Positions 1 through 10,375 of a stretch of 64,000 nt of DNA are shown here, in pieces. Within the stretch, counting starts at the first letter, position 1; each line of letters opens with the position of its first letter. The notes under the pieces are model-generated. The model was not told where the DNA came from and made no database searches. It worked only from the letters and a program-made list of their open reading frames with translations. Source of the stretch: Trichlorobacter ammonificans. Lineage in GTDB: Bacteria > Desulfobacterota > Desulfuromonadia > Geobacterales > Pseudopelobacteraceae. The position numbers and the translations under genes are program-made. The stretch covers positions 62,001 to 126,000 of the forward strand of contig NZ_OW150024.1 in NCBI RefSeq assembly GCF_933509905.1, read 5' to 3'.

Positions 1-888
1 AGCCACTCTGAAAGCCAGGGGTATGGCCTGCTGCTGGCCCTGCGGTATGACGACCGCCCGGCCTTTGCGGCCATGGCGCGCTGGACGGAGGACAACCTGC
101 GGATGCGCAGGGACGGCCTGCTGTCCTGGTCCTGGGGCAAGCGGGTCACCGGCCAGTGGGGGGTCATCGACTGCAACAACGCCACCGACGGCGACCTGCT
201 GGTGGCCTACGCCCTGCTCCGGGGGGGCGAGCGGTGGCAGGCGCCGGAGTACCGGCGGATGGGGCTCGCGCTGGTGCGGGCGATCCGGGAGCATCTGGCG
301 GTGACCCACCGGGAGCGCACCTACCTGCTGCCCGCCTATTACGGATTTCAGCAGGAGGGGGTGTTGGTGCTCAACCCTTCCTACCAGGTTTTTGCCGCCT
401 ACCGTCTCTTTGCCCGGGTCGACGACCGGAGCTTCTGGGAACGGGTGCACCGGGACAGCCTGCCGCTGGTGCAGGCGACCCGGTCCGGCCGGATGAAGCT
501 GCCCGCCGACTGGGTGGCTCTCGATGCCAACGGCGTGGCTCCCTGGAAGGAGCGGCCCCCGCTCTTCGGGTACGAAGCGATCCGGGTGCTGCTCTACCTG
601 GCCTGGGAGCCACAGCCGCGCTTTCCCGAGGGGCTGCAGGAACTGCTGCGGCTCTACCAGCGCACCGGGAGACTGCCGGCCAGCGTTGATCTGAAAACAG
701 GGACCTTTTCCCGTGAGGAGGCATCGGCCGGCTTCTACGGGGTCTACGCCCTGGCGGCGGAAAAGTCGGGCAACGGTCCCCTTGCCGCACAGCTCCGGGC
801 CCGGGCCCTTGAAAAAGCTGCCGCGGAAAAGGACCGTTACTACTCCATGAGCCTGCTGTTACTGGCACTGTGCCCCCCCGAACCATGA
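1..888 (+). CDS. bcsZ: Glycoside hydrolase family 8 endoglucanase (BcsZ-like), 5' partial
   Basis: The frame is open from base 1, so the N-terminus lies outside the window. The first visible residues (SHSESQGYGLLLAL) fit the conserved GH8 motif carrying the catalytic Glu. Further on, ATDGDLLVAYALLRGGERW fits the GH8 family signature with its catalytic Asp. GH8 enzymes of this type cut beta-1,4-glucan and are usually periplasmic parts of cellulose synthase operons, where they trim the nascent polymer. The stop overlaps the next start (ATGA), and bcsG lies two genes on, which supports a cellulose-type exopolysaccharide role. Assignment to the Bcs system is inference because the synthase genes are not in view. 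Confidence 0.82.
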   Translation, partial: SHSESQGYGLLLALRYDDRPAFAAMARWTEDNLRMRRDGLLSWSWGKRVTGQWGVIDCNNATDGDLLVAYALLRGGERWQAPEYRRMGLALVRAIREHLAVTHRERTYLLPAYYGFQQEGVLVLNPSYQVFAAYRLFARVDDRSFWERVHRDSLPLVQATRSGRMKLPADWVALDANGVAPWKERPPLFGYEAIRVLLYLAWEPQPRFPEGLQELLRLYQRTGRLPASVDLKTGTFSREEASAGFYGVYALAAEKSGNGPLAAQLRARALEKAAAEKDRYYSMSLLLLALCPPEP

Positions 889-3743
889 AGAGGGCGATCC
901 GCCTCCTGCGCTCGTCCCGACTGCTGCTGACACTGCTCTTCGCGGCAACGGCCACCCAGGCCGGAGCCGCCGACTTCAGCATCCAGGCGGGAGCCTTCGC
1001 CGACCGACGTAATGCCGACAGCTTGGTAACGGCACTGCAACGGGCTAAGCACCAGGCTGGCTATTCCTGCAACGGAAACGGTCTGTACGTTGTCCATACG
1101 GGGCGGTACGACAGCCGGGACTCGGCGCGGCGAGAAGCGCAGCTCCTGGTGGCCGCACGGCTGATCGAAGGGTATCTGGTGGTGCCGTTTGCCGGTGTGT
1201 CCGCCGGTGAGTCCTGCGGGATGCGGCCACGGACGTCAAATGCGGCGTCTTTGGTCAACCGCTCTCCGGTTCCCGAGGGGGGGCGGAAACCTTTAATCAG
1301 GGGTATTAACGGCACGACCGCGGCGGCCGGCCGGACGCGGCAGGTCGTGTCCCAGCAGCCACAACGTGTTGCTGAAATGTCCGCCAGAGCGCCGGAGAAC
1401 ACTACGCTGCACCGTGTCAGTCCGGTGCAGATAGCCCACGGAAGCGGCGGTGAGACGGTGCAGGTAATGACCCAGTCCCCGGGGATCATCGAGCAGCGGG
1501 AACATGGCGGCAGAATCGTGCCAGCCCAGGCCGAGCCACAGACCCAGCTGTCGACAGCCTCGCAAGCGGGTGGAGGACCGCTTGTCGCTGCCTGGGAACA
1601 GTACCGTGCCGGTGCGGTGACGGCTGCAGCAGCTCTGTTCCGGCAATCGATCCAGCAGCCGGAGCTTGCCGATGAGGCTTCCTTCGGTCTGGCCCTCTGT
1701 CATCGTGCCGACAAGGAGAGCAGCAAGGCCCAAGCACTGCTGGAAGGGCTGGTGAAGAAGCATTTCCGCCTTCGCGAAACGGTGCCGGCGCTCCTGGGCA
1801 TACTGCTTGAACGGCAGGAGATGCGCAAAGCCGCCGACTACCTCGCCCTGCTTGGGGGGCGGGAGCGGGCGGTCTGGCAGGCCCGCATTGAGCAGGAGGT
1901 GTTCATCCAGGAGTTCCGGCAGCTTCAGGCGGCGCTGGAGCCGACGGCCGCGCTTGCCTTTGTGAACCGGCATGATGCTTTCTTGCAGCAGTGCCGAATG
2001 GCCGATCAGTTTAACCGCGTTGCCGGTTATCTGGCGCAGCGGGAGCAACGGGCGGAAGCGGCGGCAATCTATCGCCGGCTGCTTGCCTGCAGCGATGACG
2101 AGGGGATGCGGTTGGGGATGCTCTACTCCCTCAAGCCGCTGGTACCGGCCGATGAGCTGCTGGCCCTGGCAGAGCGGCAGCAGCACGTTGCGGGAGTATC
2201 GGCGACGCAACGCGGCAAGCTTGTGACATTCCGGCTGGAACTGCTGCAGGAACGCCTCACGGCGGAGCCGGAGCAGGCGGAGCGACATGCCCGGGCCATT
2301 CTCGCCCTGCAGCCTGAGCACCGGGGAGCCCTGGCGGCGCTTGGGTGGTGGCACTTTAAGGGAGAACGCTACAAGGAGGCCTATGACTGCTTCAGCCGCC
2401 TGAGCCGCCTGCCGGGACGGCATAGCGAGCACCTGGAGGGAATGATCCTCTCGTTGGTGAAGCTGGAGCAGTTCGACGAGGCCTTGACCGTGGCGCGGCT
2501 GAACAGCGCAGACCGCAGAATCGCCTCCCTGGCGGAGGAGGTGCAGCTCCAGCTGCTCTGGAACCGGTTGGCCGCACAGCCGCCGGACTCGCCGGAAATC
2601 GAGGCGCTGGTCAATGCCATTCTGCAGATCCGGCCGGACAATGAGAATGTCCGGGTGGTACGTGCCTGGTGGCACTACAACCGGCAGGAGTTCGAGCAGG
2701 CGTACCGGGAGTTCAGCGACCTGCTGGCGCGCAATCCCCTCGGGGATGGTTACGCCTACGGCCTGGTGCGTACCCTTGCCAAATTGGGGCGTTATGACGA
2801 GGCGGTCGCCGCTGCCGCTGCCAACCGGCAGCACGACCAGCGTCTGACCGCCCTGGAAACCGAGATCCGCCGCGAATGGGCGCAGCGTGCCTATGAGCAG
2901 CAGCGGTATCGGGAGGCGGAACTTCAGTTTGCCAAGGTAGTGGAGGCGGACCCCGACGATGAGGAGTCAAAGATACTGCTTGATTCCAGCAGATACCGGC
3001 AGACCCTGCTGGCAAAGCTGGTATCGCCCCTGGCGGGATTGCCCGGCCATAGCTGGGGCTCGGTCTACCACGATCTGCAGGGGCCGGCCGGAACCGGCGG
3101 CTCGTTCCTGCTCAACCAGGGGATTGACTGGGTACGGCTGCCCGGGGACGTGGTGCTGCGCACCTACGGCGAGGTCTGGTACCGCGCTCGCAGCAAGGAA
3201 CCGCGCTATCACGATCTGGTCGGGCAGGCCGCCGGGATCGAACTGCGCAAGGAGATGTTCCGGCTGGGGGCGGAGTACGCCGCCGAGCAGTACACCCGGC
3301 AGGACAAGCACAACAGCGGGGCAGTGCTGTTCCTCTCCTGGTACCGGGATTGGTACCGTTACCTGTACGACCGCAGCGACGATGCCGGCTGGTTCAACCC
3401 CCAGTCCCTCTCCGGCTCCACCTATGGCCGGATTTCCCAGGACCTTGGCGGCAATACCGGCACCACCGCCACCGGCAGCGTCAGCCAGGGGATCGACTGG
3501 CTCACCCTGCCGGGTGCCACGCTGCTCAGCTCTTTTCTGGAGTACCGCTTCAGTTTCAGGAGCGGTGACAATTACTACTACAACGAACACGGTCCGGTGG
3601 TGGGAACGGAACTGCAGAAAGCACCGTTCAGGGCCGGCATTGAGTACTACTGGCAGCACGAGACCGAGCGGCAGCGTCATAACCAGCGCGCCACCGTCTA
3701 CCTGAAGTGGTACTACGACTGGAACCTGAAACCGAACAAGTGA
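885..3743 (+). CDS. SPOR-domain and TPR-repeat exopolysaccharide secretion protein
   Basis: About 952 aa. The start at 885 gives an ATGA overlap with the glucanase gene and a good signal peptide (basic MKRAIRLLR, then a hydrophobic stretch ending near AGAA). Residues ~30-100 look like an SPOR (peptidoglycan-binding) domain (FSIQAGAFADRRNADSLVTAL). Residues ~230-690 are helical TPR-type repeats. The last ~230 residues contain two related segments rich in Tyr/Trp (QGIDWVRLPG and QGIDWLTLPG), likely beta-rich and outer-membrane associated, similar in style to the end of NfrA. Its place between a GH8 and bcsG suggests the job of BcsC, periplasmic scaffold plus export, but it is not a standard BcsC. 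Function is inferred from layout and context. Confidence 0.6.
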   Translation: MKRAIRLLRSSRLLLTLLFAATATQAGAADFSIQAGAFADRRNADSLVTALQRAKHQAGYSCNGNGLYVVHTGRYDSRDSARREAQLLVAARLIEGYLVVPFAGVSAGESCGMRPRTSNAASLVNRSPVPEGGRKPLIRGINGTTAAAGRTRQVVSQQPQRVAEMSARAPENTTLHRVSPVQIAHGSGGETVQVMTQSPGIIEQREHGGRIVPAQAEPQTQLSTASQAGGGPLVAAWEQYRAGAVTAAAALFRQSIQQPELADEASFGLALCHRADKESSKAQALLEGLVKKHFRLRETVPALLGILLERQEMRKAADYLALLGGRERAVWQARIEQEVFIQEFRQLQAALEPTAALAFVNRHDAFLQQCRMADQFNRVAGYLAQREQRAEAAAIYRRLLACSDDEGMRLGMLYSLKPLVPADELLALAERQQHVAGVSATQRGKLVTFRLELLQERLTAEPEQAERHARAILALQPEHRGALAALGWWHFKGERYKEAYDCFSRLSRLPGRHSEHLEGMILSLVKLEQFDEALTVARLNSADRRIASLAEEVQLQLLWNRLAAQPPDSPEIEALVNAILQIRPDNENVRVVRAWWHYNRQEFEQAYREFSDLLARNPLGDGYAYGLVRTLAKLGRYDEAVAAAAANRQHDQRLTALETEIRREWAQRAYEQQRYREAELQFAKVVEADPDDEESKILLDSSRYRQTLLAKLVSPLAGLPGHSWGSVYHDLQGPAGTGGSFLLNQGIDWVRLPGDVVLRTYGEVWYRARSKEPRYHDLVGQAAGIELRKEMFRLGAEYAAEQYTRQDKHNSGAVLFLSWYRDWYRYLYDRSDDAGWFNPQSLSGSTYGRISQDLGGNTGTTATGSVSQGIDWLTLPGATLLSSFLEYRFSFRSGDNYYYNEHGPVVGTELQKAPFRAGIEYYWQHETERQRHNQRATVYLKWYYDWNLKPNK

Positions 3744-3760
3744 GAAGGGGGAGCCGGCGC

Positions 3761-5389
3761 GTGAAACAGCTCGCGGGAACCATCGGTCGGCATATCGACG
3801 CAACGGATCAGATCATGCTTTGGAATGTGTACTTCCTGATCAAGATCTGCCTGTACGCGATCGACGCCATCAACCTGAATGTCGGGACGAATCTGCTGCT
3901 GTTCCTGGCCATCCTGCTGCCGTTACCCCGGCGGGGGTGGTGGCGGAGCTGCCGCACCACGGCTCTGGCCGTTGCGGCAGTACTGGTGCTCTGGCATGAA
4001 TCATGGCTGCCGTCGCCGGGTGACACGTATCGTTTGCTCGCGGACCACGGCCTGCCGTCGGTTGCGTATATGGGATCTTTCATGAAGGGAGCGGTCAGTA
4101 TGTCGGTGGTGTGTTCTTTCGGAGTGGTGGTGGTGGTGAGTTATCTGTTGCGTTCCTTTAAGCGGGTGTCGATTGTCGCCATGGCGGCGGTGATCACCGT
4201 GTCCCCCCTCTTGAAGGGGTTCGGCGATCCCGCCCGTCCCGGTGGTGTGATCCAGGTTGAGGAAGCGGAGGCGGCGGAGAAGGACCCGGCGAAATACCTG
4301 GAGTCGTTTTACGCCCGCGAGTCGGAGCGGATGATCGTCTTCAAGCAGCCGCAGGCCGGCAGCGTCCCCTTCGATGTGGTGGTGCTGCATCTCTGCTCGC
4401 TCTCCTGGGACGACCTGGAGCAGATCGGCATGTCGCCGGAGAGTCCGTTCTTCCGGGAGTTCGACTACCTGTTCACCAATTTCAACTCCGCCACCGGCTA
4501 CAGCGGTCCGGCGGTGATGCGGCTTTTGCAGGCCAATGGCGGTCAACGCAGCCACGGCGACGTGCACGGCAGCGCCACCCCCAAGGAGTACTTTCTGTTC
4601 GAGAGCCTGGCTTCGCTGGGCTATGAGCGTTACATCGCCATGGATCATGACGGAAAATACGGCAACTACAACAGCGCGTTGAAGAAGAACGGCCTGAACG
4701 GCGCCCGGTTGATCAACCACGACTCGCTCTCCTCGGCGGCGGTGTTCTTCGACGGCAAGACCCCCCTCTACAGCGACCAGGCCATGTTCAGGAAATGGCT
4801 GGATGTGCGCAACGGTTCAAAGGCGGAGCGGGCGGCACTGTACTTCAATTCCGTGCTGATGCATGCGGGCACCCACTGGGTCGGCGAGAAGAAATGGGCC
4901 GGCCGTGACCCGCGGGACCAGTACAAGGATGTGGCTTCGGTGGTACAGAAGGACATTGTCAGGATGATCGACCTGCTCAAGGCGTCCAAACGCAACACCG
5001 TGCTGGTGCTGGTTTCCGAGCATGGCCGGGCCCTGACCGGCAGCCCCTTCCAGCCCCCCGACATGCGGGACGTTCCCCTGCCCAAGATCACGAAGGTGCC
5101 GATGGCGGTCAAGCTGATCGGGCCCAAGTTCAACGGTGCCCGGGTCAATCAGACGGTGGTGAGCAAGCCCACCAGCTATTTTGCCATCTCCTGGCTGCTG
5201 GCGCGCTTCATGGAGCGCAGTCCCTTCGGCCCCACGGCGGAAACACCCCAGGAGCTGGCGGGCCGCATTCCCCGGACCGATTTCGTGGCTGAGAACGACA
5301 GCGGCAAGGTCGTTGAGATAGCGGGTGTCTACCACTACCTCGGCAAAACCAAGCGTTGGGTGCAGCTGACGCCGGCCCAGTTGAAGTGA
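3761..5389 (+). CDS. bcsG: Cellulose phosphoethanolamine transferase BcsG
   Basis: About 542 aa from a GTG preceded by a strong purine-rich site (GAAGGGGGAG); an upstream ATG at 3707 would lie inside the previous gene. The N-terminal ~150 residues carry several membrane segments, beginning WNVYFLIKICLY like enterobacterial BcsG. The rest is an alkaline-phosphatase/sulfatase-fold domain. Ser248 in the GYSGPA motif matches the nucleophile position of known BcsG; SEHGRAL near the C-terminus would supply metal ligands. The family moves phosphoethanolamine from phosphatidylethanolamine to cellulose in the periplasm. The length matches E. coli BcsG (~559 aa). Confidence 0.85.
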   Translation: MKQLAGTIGRHIDATDQIMLWNVYFLIKICLYAIDAINLNVGTNLLLFLAILLPLPRRGWWRSCRTTALAVAAVLVLWHESWLPSPGDTYRLLADHGLPSVAYMGSFMKGAVSMSVVCSFGVVVVVSYLLRSFKRVSIVAMAAVITVSPLLKGFGDPARPGGVIQVEEAEAAEKDPAKYLESFYARESERMIVFKQPQAGSVPFDVVVLHLCSLSWDDLEQIGMSPESPFFREFDYLFTNFNSATGYSGPAVMRLLQANGGQRSHGDVHGSATPKEYFLFESLASLGYERYIAMDHDGKYGNYNSALKKNGLNGARLINHDSLSSAAVFFDGKTPLYSDQAMFRKWLDVRNGSKAERAALYFNSVLMHAGTHWVGEKKWAGRDPRDQYKDVASVVQKDIVRMIDLLKASKRNTVLVLVSEHGRALTGSPFQPPDMRDVPLPKITKVPMAVKLIGPKFNGARVNQTVVSKPTSYFAISWLLARFMERSPFGPTAETPQELAGRIPRTDFVAENDSGKVVEIAGVYHYLGKTKRWVQLTPAQLK

Positions 5390-6252
5390 CCTCGCACCTG
5401 ATCGTCAATACCCAGGCGGGGGGCTACCGCCCCGAGTTGATCCTCCGCCTGGGGCGCGAACTGGCGGATGCGGGGCACAGTCCCCGTCTGCACCTGGTCA
5501 GTACCCTTGCTGAGGCACGGGAAACCGCCGCCGCCATCCAGGCAACGGAGCCGCATCCCTACCTGCTGGTGGCGGCAGGGGACGGCACCATCAACGCCGT
5601 CCTGAACGGGCTTGTGCCGGGCAGGGCGACGCTGGCGGTCATACCCGTCGGCACCGCCAATGTGCTGGCCCTTGAACTGGGCATCCGTTCCGTCGACGAG
5701 GCGCTGCAGCGGATTCGCAGCGGCAACCGGCGTCCCTTGGCGGTAGGGGTTGTCACAAGCGGCGGCAGCCGGCGCTATTTCAGCCTGATGGCCGGTATCG
5801 GCTGTGATGGTGCGGTGGTGGCGGCAGTCAACTGGCGGGAAAAACAGGTGCTCAAGAAGGGGGCCTACCTGCTGGCGGCAATGCGTACGCTCAGGGGGTG
5901 GGATCGCGGGACCATGACCGTGACCGTGGGGCAGGAACGGATGACCTGCCATTCCGTCATCGTCAGCAACGCCGCACGCTATGGCGGCGACCTGCTGCTG
6001 GCGCCGGGGCAGGACGTGGCGGTGCCGACCCTCAGCGTCGTCTGTATCTGCAGCAACCGGCGCAGGACCTACCTGCGCCTTGCTCTGCGTTTTCTGCTGG
6101 GCTTCGGTCTCTCCGGCCCCGATGTCCGCCGCCGGTTCGGACGGGAGCTGTCCATTGAGGGCACGAAGCCGATACAGGTGGATGGCGACGCCATCGGCTG
6201 CGCCCCCGCCCGGATCGGCGTCATCGAGCGTTTCGCCCAGATCATCCGTTAG
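5386..6252 (+). CDS. Diacylglycerol kinase-like (YegS/LCB5 family) lipid kinase
   Basis: About 288 aa from a GTG at 5386 that overlaps the bcsG stop by 4 nt (GTGA); an ATG at 5356 is the alternative. The N-terminal lobe has the family signature AGDGTINAVLNGL (nucleotide-binding loop), followed by IPVGTANVLALELG. The protein should phosphorylate a lipid such as diacylglycerol, using ATP, at the cytoplasmic membrane face. BcsG releases diacylglycerol each time it uses phosphatidylethanolamine, so tight coupling to bcsG suggests recycling of that product. The family call rests on the motifs; the substrate is inference. Confidence 0.8.
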   Translation: MTSHLIVNTQAGGYRPELILRLGRELADAGHSPRLHLVSTLAEARETAAAIQATEPHPYLLVAAGDGTINAVLNGLVPGRATLAVIPVGTANVLALELGIRSVDEALQRIRSGNRRPLAVGVVTSGGSRRYFSLMAGIGCDGAVVAAVNWREKQVLKKGAYLLAAMRTLRGWDRGTMTVTVGQERMTCHSVIVSNAARYGGDLLLAPGQDVAVPTLSVVCICSNRRRTYLRLALRFLLGFGLSGPDVRRRFGRELSIEGTKPIQVDGDAIGCAPARIGVIERFAQIIR

Positions 6253-6258
6253 CGGTCG

Positions 6259-7608
6259 TTACGGCTCCATCATCTCCGCCACCAGATCGTAATCGGAGGA
6301 GTCGGTGATGCGGCAGGGGACGATATCCCCCACGTTGGCCTGGCCGGCGGTGATGTAGACCTGACCGTCGATATCCGGTGCCTGGCGGCTGGTACGTCCC
6401 TTCAGCAGCAGCTCGGTCTCTTCGCTGTAGCCTTCCACGATCACCTGTTCCACCGTCCCCACCAGTGCCCGGTTGCTGCGGAAGGAGACCCTACCCTGGG
6501 CTTTCATCAGCTTGCGGTGCCGCTCCCGCTTGACCCGCTCCGACACTTGGTCCGGCATCTCCGCCGCCGGCGTTCCTTCTTCCTTGGAATAGCAGAAGAC
6601 CCCCAGACGGTCGAAACGGGACTGTTCCACAAAGCGGAGCAGTTCGGTGAAGTCCTCCATGGTTTCGCCGGGAAAGCCGACGATCAGCGACGTGCGCAGG
6701 GTAATTCCCGGAATCTCGCTGCGCAGGCGGGCGATCAGGGTACGGATCTGCTCCTCGGTGCTGCGGCGGTTCATCCGTTGCAGCACCGGGGTGCTGATGT
6801 GCTGGATCGGGATATCCAGGTACTTGCAGAGCTTGGGCTCGGTTTTCAGCAGTTCGATCAGCTCGTCGTCGATGCCGTCCGGGTAGGCGTAGAGCACCCG
6901 GATCCAGCGCAGCTCCTCGATGGTGGCCAGGGCGCGGATCAGGCCGGACAGGCTGCTGTTGTCGGTCAGGTCGGTGCCGTACTTGGTGGTGTCCTGGGAA
7001 ACTAGGATCAGTTCCCGGACCCCGCCGGCCACCAGGCGCCGCGCTTCAGCCAGCAGGGCCTCCTGGGGACGTGAGCGGTAGGCGCCGCGGATGCTTGGGA
7101 TAGCGCAGTAGGTGCAGCAGTTGGAGCAGCCCTCGCCGATCTTCAGGTAGGCGTACCAGCCGGGGGAGGAGTTGAGCCGCGGCAGGGTCTCGTCGAAGAT
7201 GTAGTTGGGGTCACCCACGTACTTGATCTGTCCTGCGGCCTCCGCCTTTTCCGCCAGGATTTCCGCCACCCGGGGGTAGTCGCCGGTGCCGATGAAGATA
7301 TCCACCTCCGGCAGCTCTGCCGCCAGTTCCTCCTGGTAGCGCTGGGGAAGGCAGCCGGCCACGATCAGGGTGTGGCAGCGGCCGTCATGCTTGCGGTCCG
7401 CCAGGTCCAGGATCGCCTCCACGCTCTCCTCCCGGGCCTCCTTGATGAAGGAACAGGTGTTGACGATGATGATGTCCGCATCCTTTTCCTCGGTGGTGAT
7501 CTCGTATCCCTGGTTGGCCAGGACCCCCAGCATCACTTCCGCATCCACCAGGTTCTTGGGGCAGCCCAGGCTGACCATGCTGACTTTCTGCTTTTCCACG
7601 TTGCTCAC
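6259..7608 (-). CDS. rimO: Ribosomal protein S12 methylthiotransferase RimO
   Basis: About 449 aa from a GTG at 7608 with AGGTG a few bases upstream; GTG at 7599 is an alternative. The N-terminal UPF0004 domain begins with [17 protein letters not shown], the RimO form of this motif, and holds the first cluster cysteines ([13 protein letters not shown]). The radical SAM cluster motif is CSNCCTYC (CxxxCxxC) in [19 protein letters not shown] domain ends the protein. RimO methylthiolates an Asp of ribosomal protein S12. MiaB is the closest alternative, but the GCPKN start favours RimO. It is convergent with the lipid kinase gene. Confidence 0.92.
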   Translation of the reverse strand: MSNVEKQKVSMVSLGCPKNLVDAEVMLGVLANQGYEITTEEKDADIIIVNTCSFIKEAREESVEAILDLADRKHDGRCHTLIVAGCLPQRYQEELAAELPEVDIFIGTGDYPRVAEILAEKAEAAGQIKYVGDPNYIFDETLPRLNSSPGWYAYLKIGEGCSNCCTYCAIPSIRGAYRSRPQEALLAEARRLVAGGVRELILVSQDTTKYGTDLTDNSSLSGLIRALATIEELRWIRVLYAYPDGIDDELIELLKTEPKLCKYLDIPIQHISTPVLQRMNRRSTEEQIRTLIARLRSEIPGITLRTSLIVGFPGETMEDFTELLRFVEQSRFDRLGVFCYSKEEGTPAAEMPDQVSERVKRERHRKLMKAQGRVSFRSNRALVGTVEQVIVEGYSEETELLLKGRTSRQAPDIDGQVYITAGQANVGDIVPCRITDSSDYDLVAEMMEP

Positions 7609-7762
7609 CGAACACCTCGTACGTTTGAACTGTCCGATGTTCTTACCTGAATCAACGCGCAGCGGCAAGGGATTTGTCCGGGGAGCGGCCCGTGGAAACA
7701 CTTGACGACGCCGGAAAAATGGTCGAGCCTGTGGAGCAGAGGTCAAAACGAGGTGGTGCTGC

Positions 7763-8509
7763 ATGCATGGTGAATTTTCTGATATGCCGCCGCTGCTGGT
7801 GCTGGCGGCGGTTCCGGCGGAACTTGCGCTGTTGACCGGTTCCCTTGCGGATCGGCAGGAGCCGCTCCATCCGGCTTGGCCGGCTGCTGTGGGGCGGCTG
7901 GGGGGACAGCGCCTGGTCTGCTGTGCCGCCGGGCCGGGCACGGCCAACGCCGCCGGTGCGACAGCGGCCCTGATCGAACGGTACCGGCCCTCACGGGTGC
8001 TGATACTCGGCTGTGGCGGCGCCTTTCCCGGCAGCGGTCTCGGGGTGGGGGACCTGGCGGTGGCCACGGAGGAGCTGTTTGCCGACCTCGGCGTCATGGC
8101 GCCGGAGGGGTGGCTGGATATGGCCGATCTGGGACTGCCGCTGGCCACGGTGGCGGGAGAACGCCACTACAACCGGATTCCCCTTGATGCCGCGCTGGCG
8201 GAGCAGGCGCTGTGCTGCGCCGGGCGGCAGGGGGTGCGGGCCGCGGGGGGGAGCTTCGCCACGGTGGCCGCCTGCAGCGGCACCACGGCGCGGGGGGAGG
8301 AACTGGCCCGGCGCTACGACGTCATCTGCGAGAACATGGAGGGGGCCGCCGTGGCGCTGGTCTGCCGGCGCTACGCCATCCCCTGCGTCGAAATCCGTGG
8401 CATCAGCAACCTGGTGGAGGATCGCACTCGTGCCAACTGGGATATCCCCGCCGCGGTGCAGGTGGCCCAGCGCGCCGCTCTCTCCCTGCTGGCAGAGCTC
8501 GCGCCATGA
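7763..8509 (+). CDS. mqnB: Futalosine hydrolase MqnB
   Basis: 248 aa; ATG at 7763 lies 6 nt after AGGTGG. A nucleoside phosphorylase/hydrolase fold with [20 protein letters not shown] and [27 protein letters not shown], the Met-Glu-Gly-Ala motif binding ribose in MTA/SAH nucleosidase relatives. Length and the RGISN ending match futalosine hydrolase, which removes hypoxanthine from futalosine in the alternative menaquinone pathway. This fits an anaerobe that respires with menaquinone. It is translationally coupled (ATGA overlap) to the next gene. Another nucleosidase of the same fold cannot be fully excluded. Confidence 0.82.
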   Translation: MHGEFSDMPPLLVLAAVPAELALLTGSLADRQEPLHPAWPAAVGRLGGQRLVCCAAGPGTANAAGATAALIERYRPSRVLILGCGGAFPGSGLGVGDLAVATEELFADLGVMAPEGWLDMADLGLPLATVAGERHYNRIPLDAALAEQALCCAGRQGVRAAGGSFATVAACSGTTARGEELARRYDVICENMEGAAVALVCRRYAIPCVEIRGISNLVEDRTRANWDIPAAVQVAQRAALSLLAELAP

Positions 8510-10263
8510 GCCACCTGCCGATCACTGCCGAGGAGGTCAAACGCCGGGGGTGGGATGAACTGGATATCATCTTCGTCTCCGGCGACGCCTACATCGACCA
8601 CCCGGCCTTCGGCGTGCCGCTCCTGGCCCGCTGGCTTGAGGCCCACGGCTTCCGGGTGGGGATCATCCCCCAGCCGGACTGGCGCAGCAAGGAAGCGTTC
8701 ATGGCGCTGGGGCGGCCGCGGCTCTTCTTCGCCGTGGCGGCCGGGGCCATGGATTCCCTGGTGGCCCACTACACCCCCCGCAAGAAGCTGCGCCACGACG
8801 ACGCCTACACGCCGGGCAACCGCCACGGCGCCCGCCCCAACCGGGCCACCATCGTCTATACCGGCCGCCTCAAGGAGGCGTACCGGGATGTGCCGGTGGT
8901 GATCGGCGGGGTGGAGGCGTCGCTGCGTCGGCTGGCCCACTACGATTACTGGGACGACAAGGTGCGCCGCTCCATCCTGCTGGACGCCAAGGCCGACCTG
9001 CTCTGCTTCGGCATGGCGGAGCAGTCGCTGCTGGAGATCGCGACGCGGATGCGGGAGGGCGAGCAGCTTGCCGCCATCCGTGACGTGCGCGGCACCACCT
9101 TCGTGGGGCAGCATCTGCCGGAAACCGCCGTGGTCCTCCCCTCCTTCGAGCAGGTCAGTACCGACAAAACTGCCTTTGTCAGCGCCTTCCGCCAGATGGA
9201 GGCGGAACAGAACCCCTGGTGCGGCCGTCCCCTGGTCCAGGCCCACGGTGACCGGCAGGTGGTCTGCCTGCCGCCTCCCCTGCCCCTGGATATGGCTGCC
9301 ATGGATGCCGTCTATCGCCTCCCCTTCACCCGGGAGCCGCACCCCTCCTACCGTGAGCTGATCCCGGCCTTCGAGCAGATCAAGCTCTCCATAACCACCC
9401 ACCGGGGCTGTTTCGGCGGCTGCGCCTTCTGCGCCATTGCCGGGCACCAGGGGAAGTTCATCCAGTCCAGAAGCCAAACCTCCGTCCTGGAGGAGGTGGA
9501 GCGGCTGGCGCAGAAGCGCTGGTTCGCCGGTGCCCTGAGCGACCTGGGCGGCCCCACGGCCAACATGTACGGCCTCGGCTGCGGGGCAAAGGATGGCGGC
9601 CGGAACTGCCGCCGTCCCAGTTGCCTGCATCCGGCTCCCTGCCCCAACCTGAAGAGCGACGACAGCCACGCGGTGGCGATGCTGCAGGCCGTGGAGCGGC
9701 ATCCCGCCATCAGGCACCTGACCATCTCCTCCGGCATCCGCCATGACCTTTTAGCCAAACAGGAGCGCTACTTCGCCGGACTGGTGGCCCGCTACACCGG
9801 CGGCCTGCTCAAGGTGGCGCCGGAGCACCTGGCGGAACGGGTGGTGCGGCTGATGCGCAAGCCGGACCGCAGCACCTTTGAACGGTTTCTCAAGCAGTTC
9901 CGGGAGGAGAGCCGGCGCCAGGGGAAACGGCAGGGGGTGGTCCCCTACCTGATCTCCGGTCACCCCGGCTGTACCCTGGAGGATATGGTCGTTCTGGCAG
10001 GGGAACTGAAACGGCTGGGGCTGAAGGTGGAGCAGGTGCAGGAGTTCACCCCCACACCGGCCACGGCGGCGGCCTGCATGTACCACACCGGCATCGACCC
10101 CGAGACCGGCGACACGGTCTTTGTGGCAAAGAGCGACCGGGAGAAGATCCTGCAGAAGGGGGTGCTGCTCTGGCACCTGCCGGAACAGCGACAGAAGGTG
10201 CGGCAGATGCTGCTGAAGGAGGGGCGGGGGGATCTGGTGAAGCGGCTGGAAAAGGGTTGTTGA
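8506..10263 (+). CDS. YgiQ family (UPF0313) radical SAM protein
   Basis: 585 aa from the ATG overlapping the mqnB stop. The N-terminal domain ([21 protein letters not shown]) is typical of UPF0313/YgiQ. The radical SAM cluster motif CFGGCAFC (CxxxCxxC) lies near residue ~300 in [22 protein letters not shown]. The C-terminal part has [21 protein letters not shown], also characteristic. The family is cytoplasmic, widely conserved and of unproven biochemical role. The stop codon sits inside the left arm of a large palindromic repeat (10254-10374). Confidence 0.88.
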   Translation: MSHLPITAEEVKRRGWDELDIIFVSGDAYIDHPAFGVPLLARWLEAHGFRVGIIPQPDWRSKEAFMALGRPRLFFAVAAGAMDSLVAHYTPRKKLRHDDAYTPGNRHGARPNRATIVYTGRLKEAYRDVPVVIGGVEASLRRLAHYDYWDDKVRRSILLDAKADLLCFGMAEQSLLEIATRMREGEQLAAIRDVRGTTFVGQHLPETAVVLPSFEQVSTDKTAFVSAFRQMEAEQNPWCGRPLVQAHGDRQVVCLPPPLPLDMAAMDAVYRLPFTREPHPSYRELIPAFEQIKLSITTHRGCFGGCAFCAIAGHQGKFIQSRSQTSVLEEVERLAQKRWFAGALSDLGGPTANMYGLGCGAKDGGRNCRRPSCLHPAPCPNLKSDDSHAVAMLQAVERHPAIRHLTISSGIRHDLLAKQERYFAGLVARYTGGLLKVAPEHLAERVVRLMRKPDRSTFERFLKQFREESRRQGKRQGVVPYLISGHPGCTLEDMVVLAGELKRLGLKVEQVQEFTPTPATAAACMYHTGIDPETGDTVFVAKSDREKILQKGVLLWHLPEQRQKVRQMLLKEGRGDLVKRLEKGC

Positions 10264-10374
10264 AAAACGGTCATCTCGCCGCCGTCCTCGCCAGCCCACT
10301 CGTCGGCGTAGCGCTGCTACGCCTCCTCATGGACTGGCTGCGGGTGCGACGATCTGGCCATTTTTGAACAACCC
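10254..10374. repeat. Palindromic intergenic repeat, copy 1
   Basis: The outer arms GGGTTGTTGAAAAACGG (10254-10270) and CCATTTTTGAACAACCC (10358-10374) are near-perfect inverse complements. The centre holds the perfect palindrome GGCGTAGCGCTGCTACGCC (10305-10323). The element separates two convergent genes and overlaps the ygiQ stop codon, so it may act as a bidirectional terminator. The same 19-bp centre recurs at 25068-25086. Confidence 0.8.
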
Positions 10375-10375
10375 G

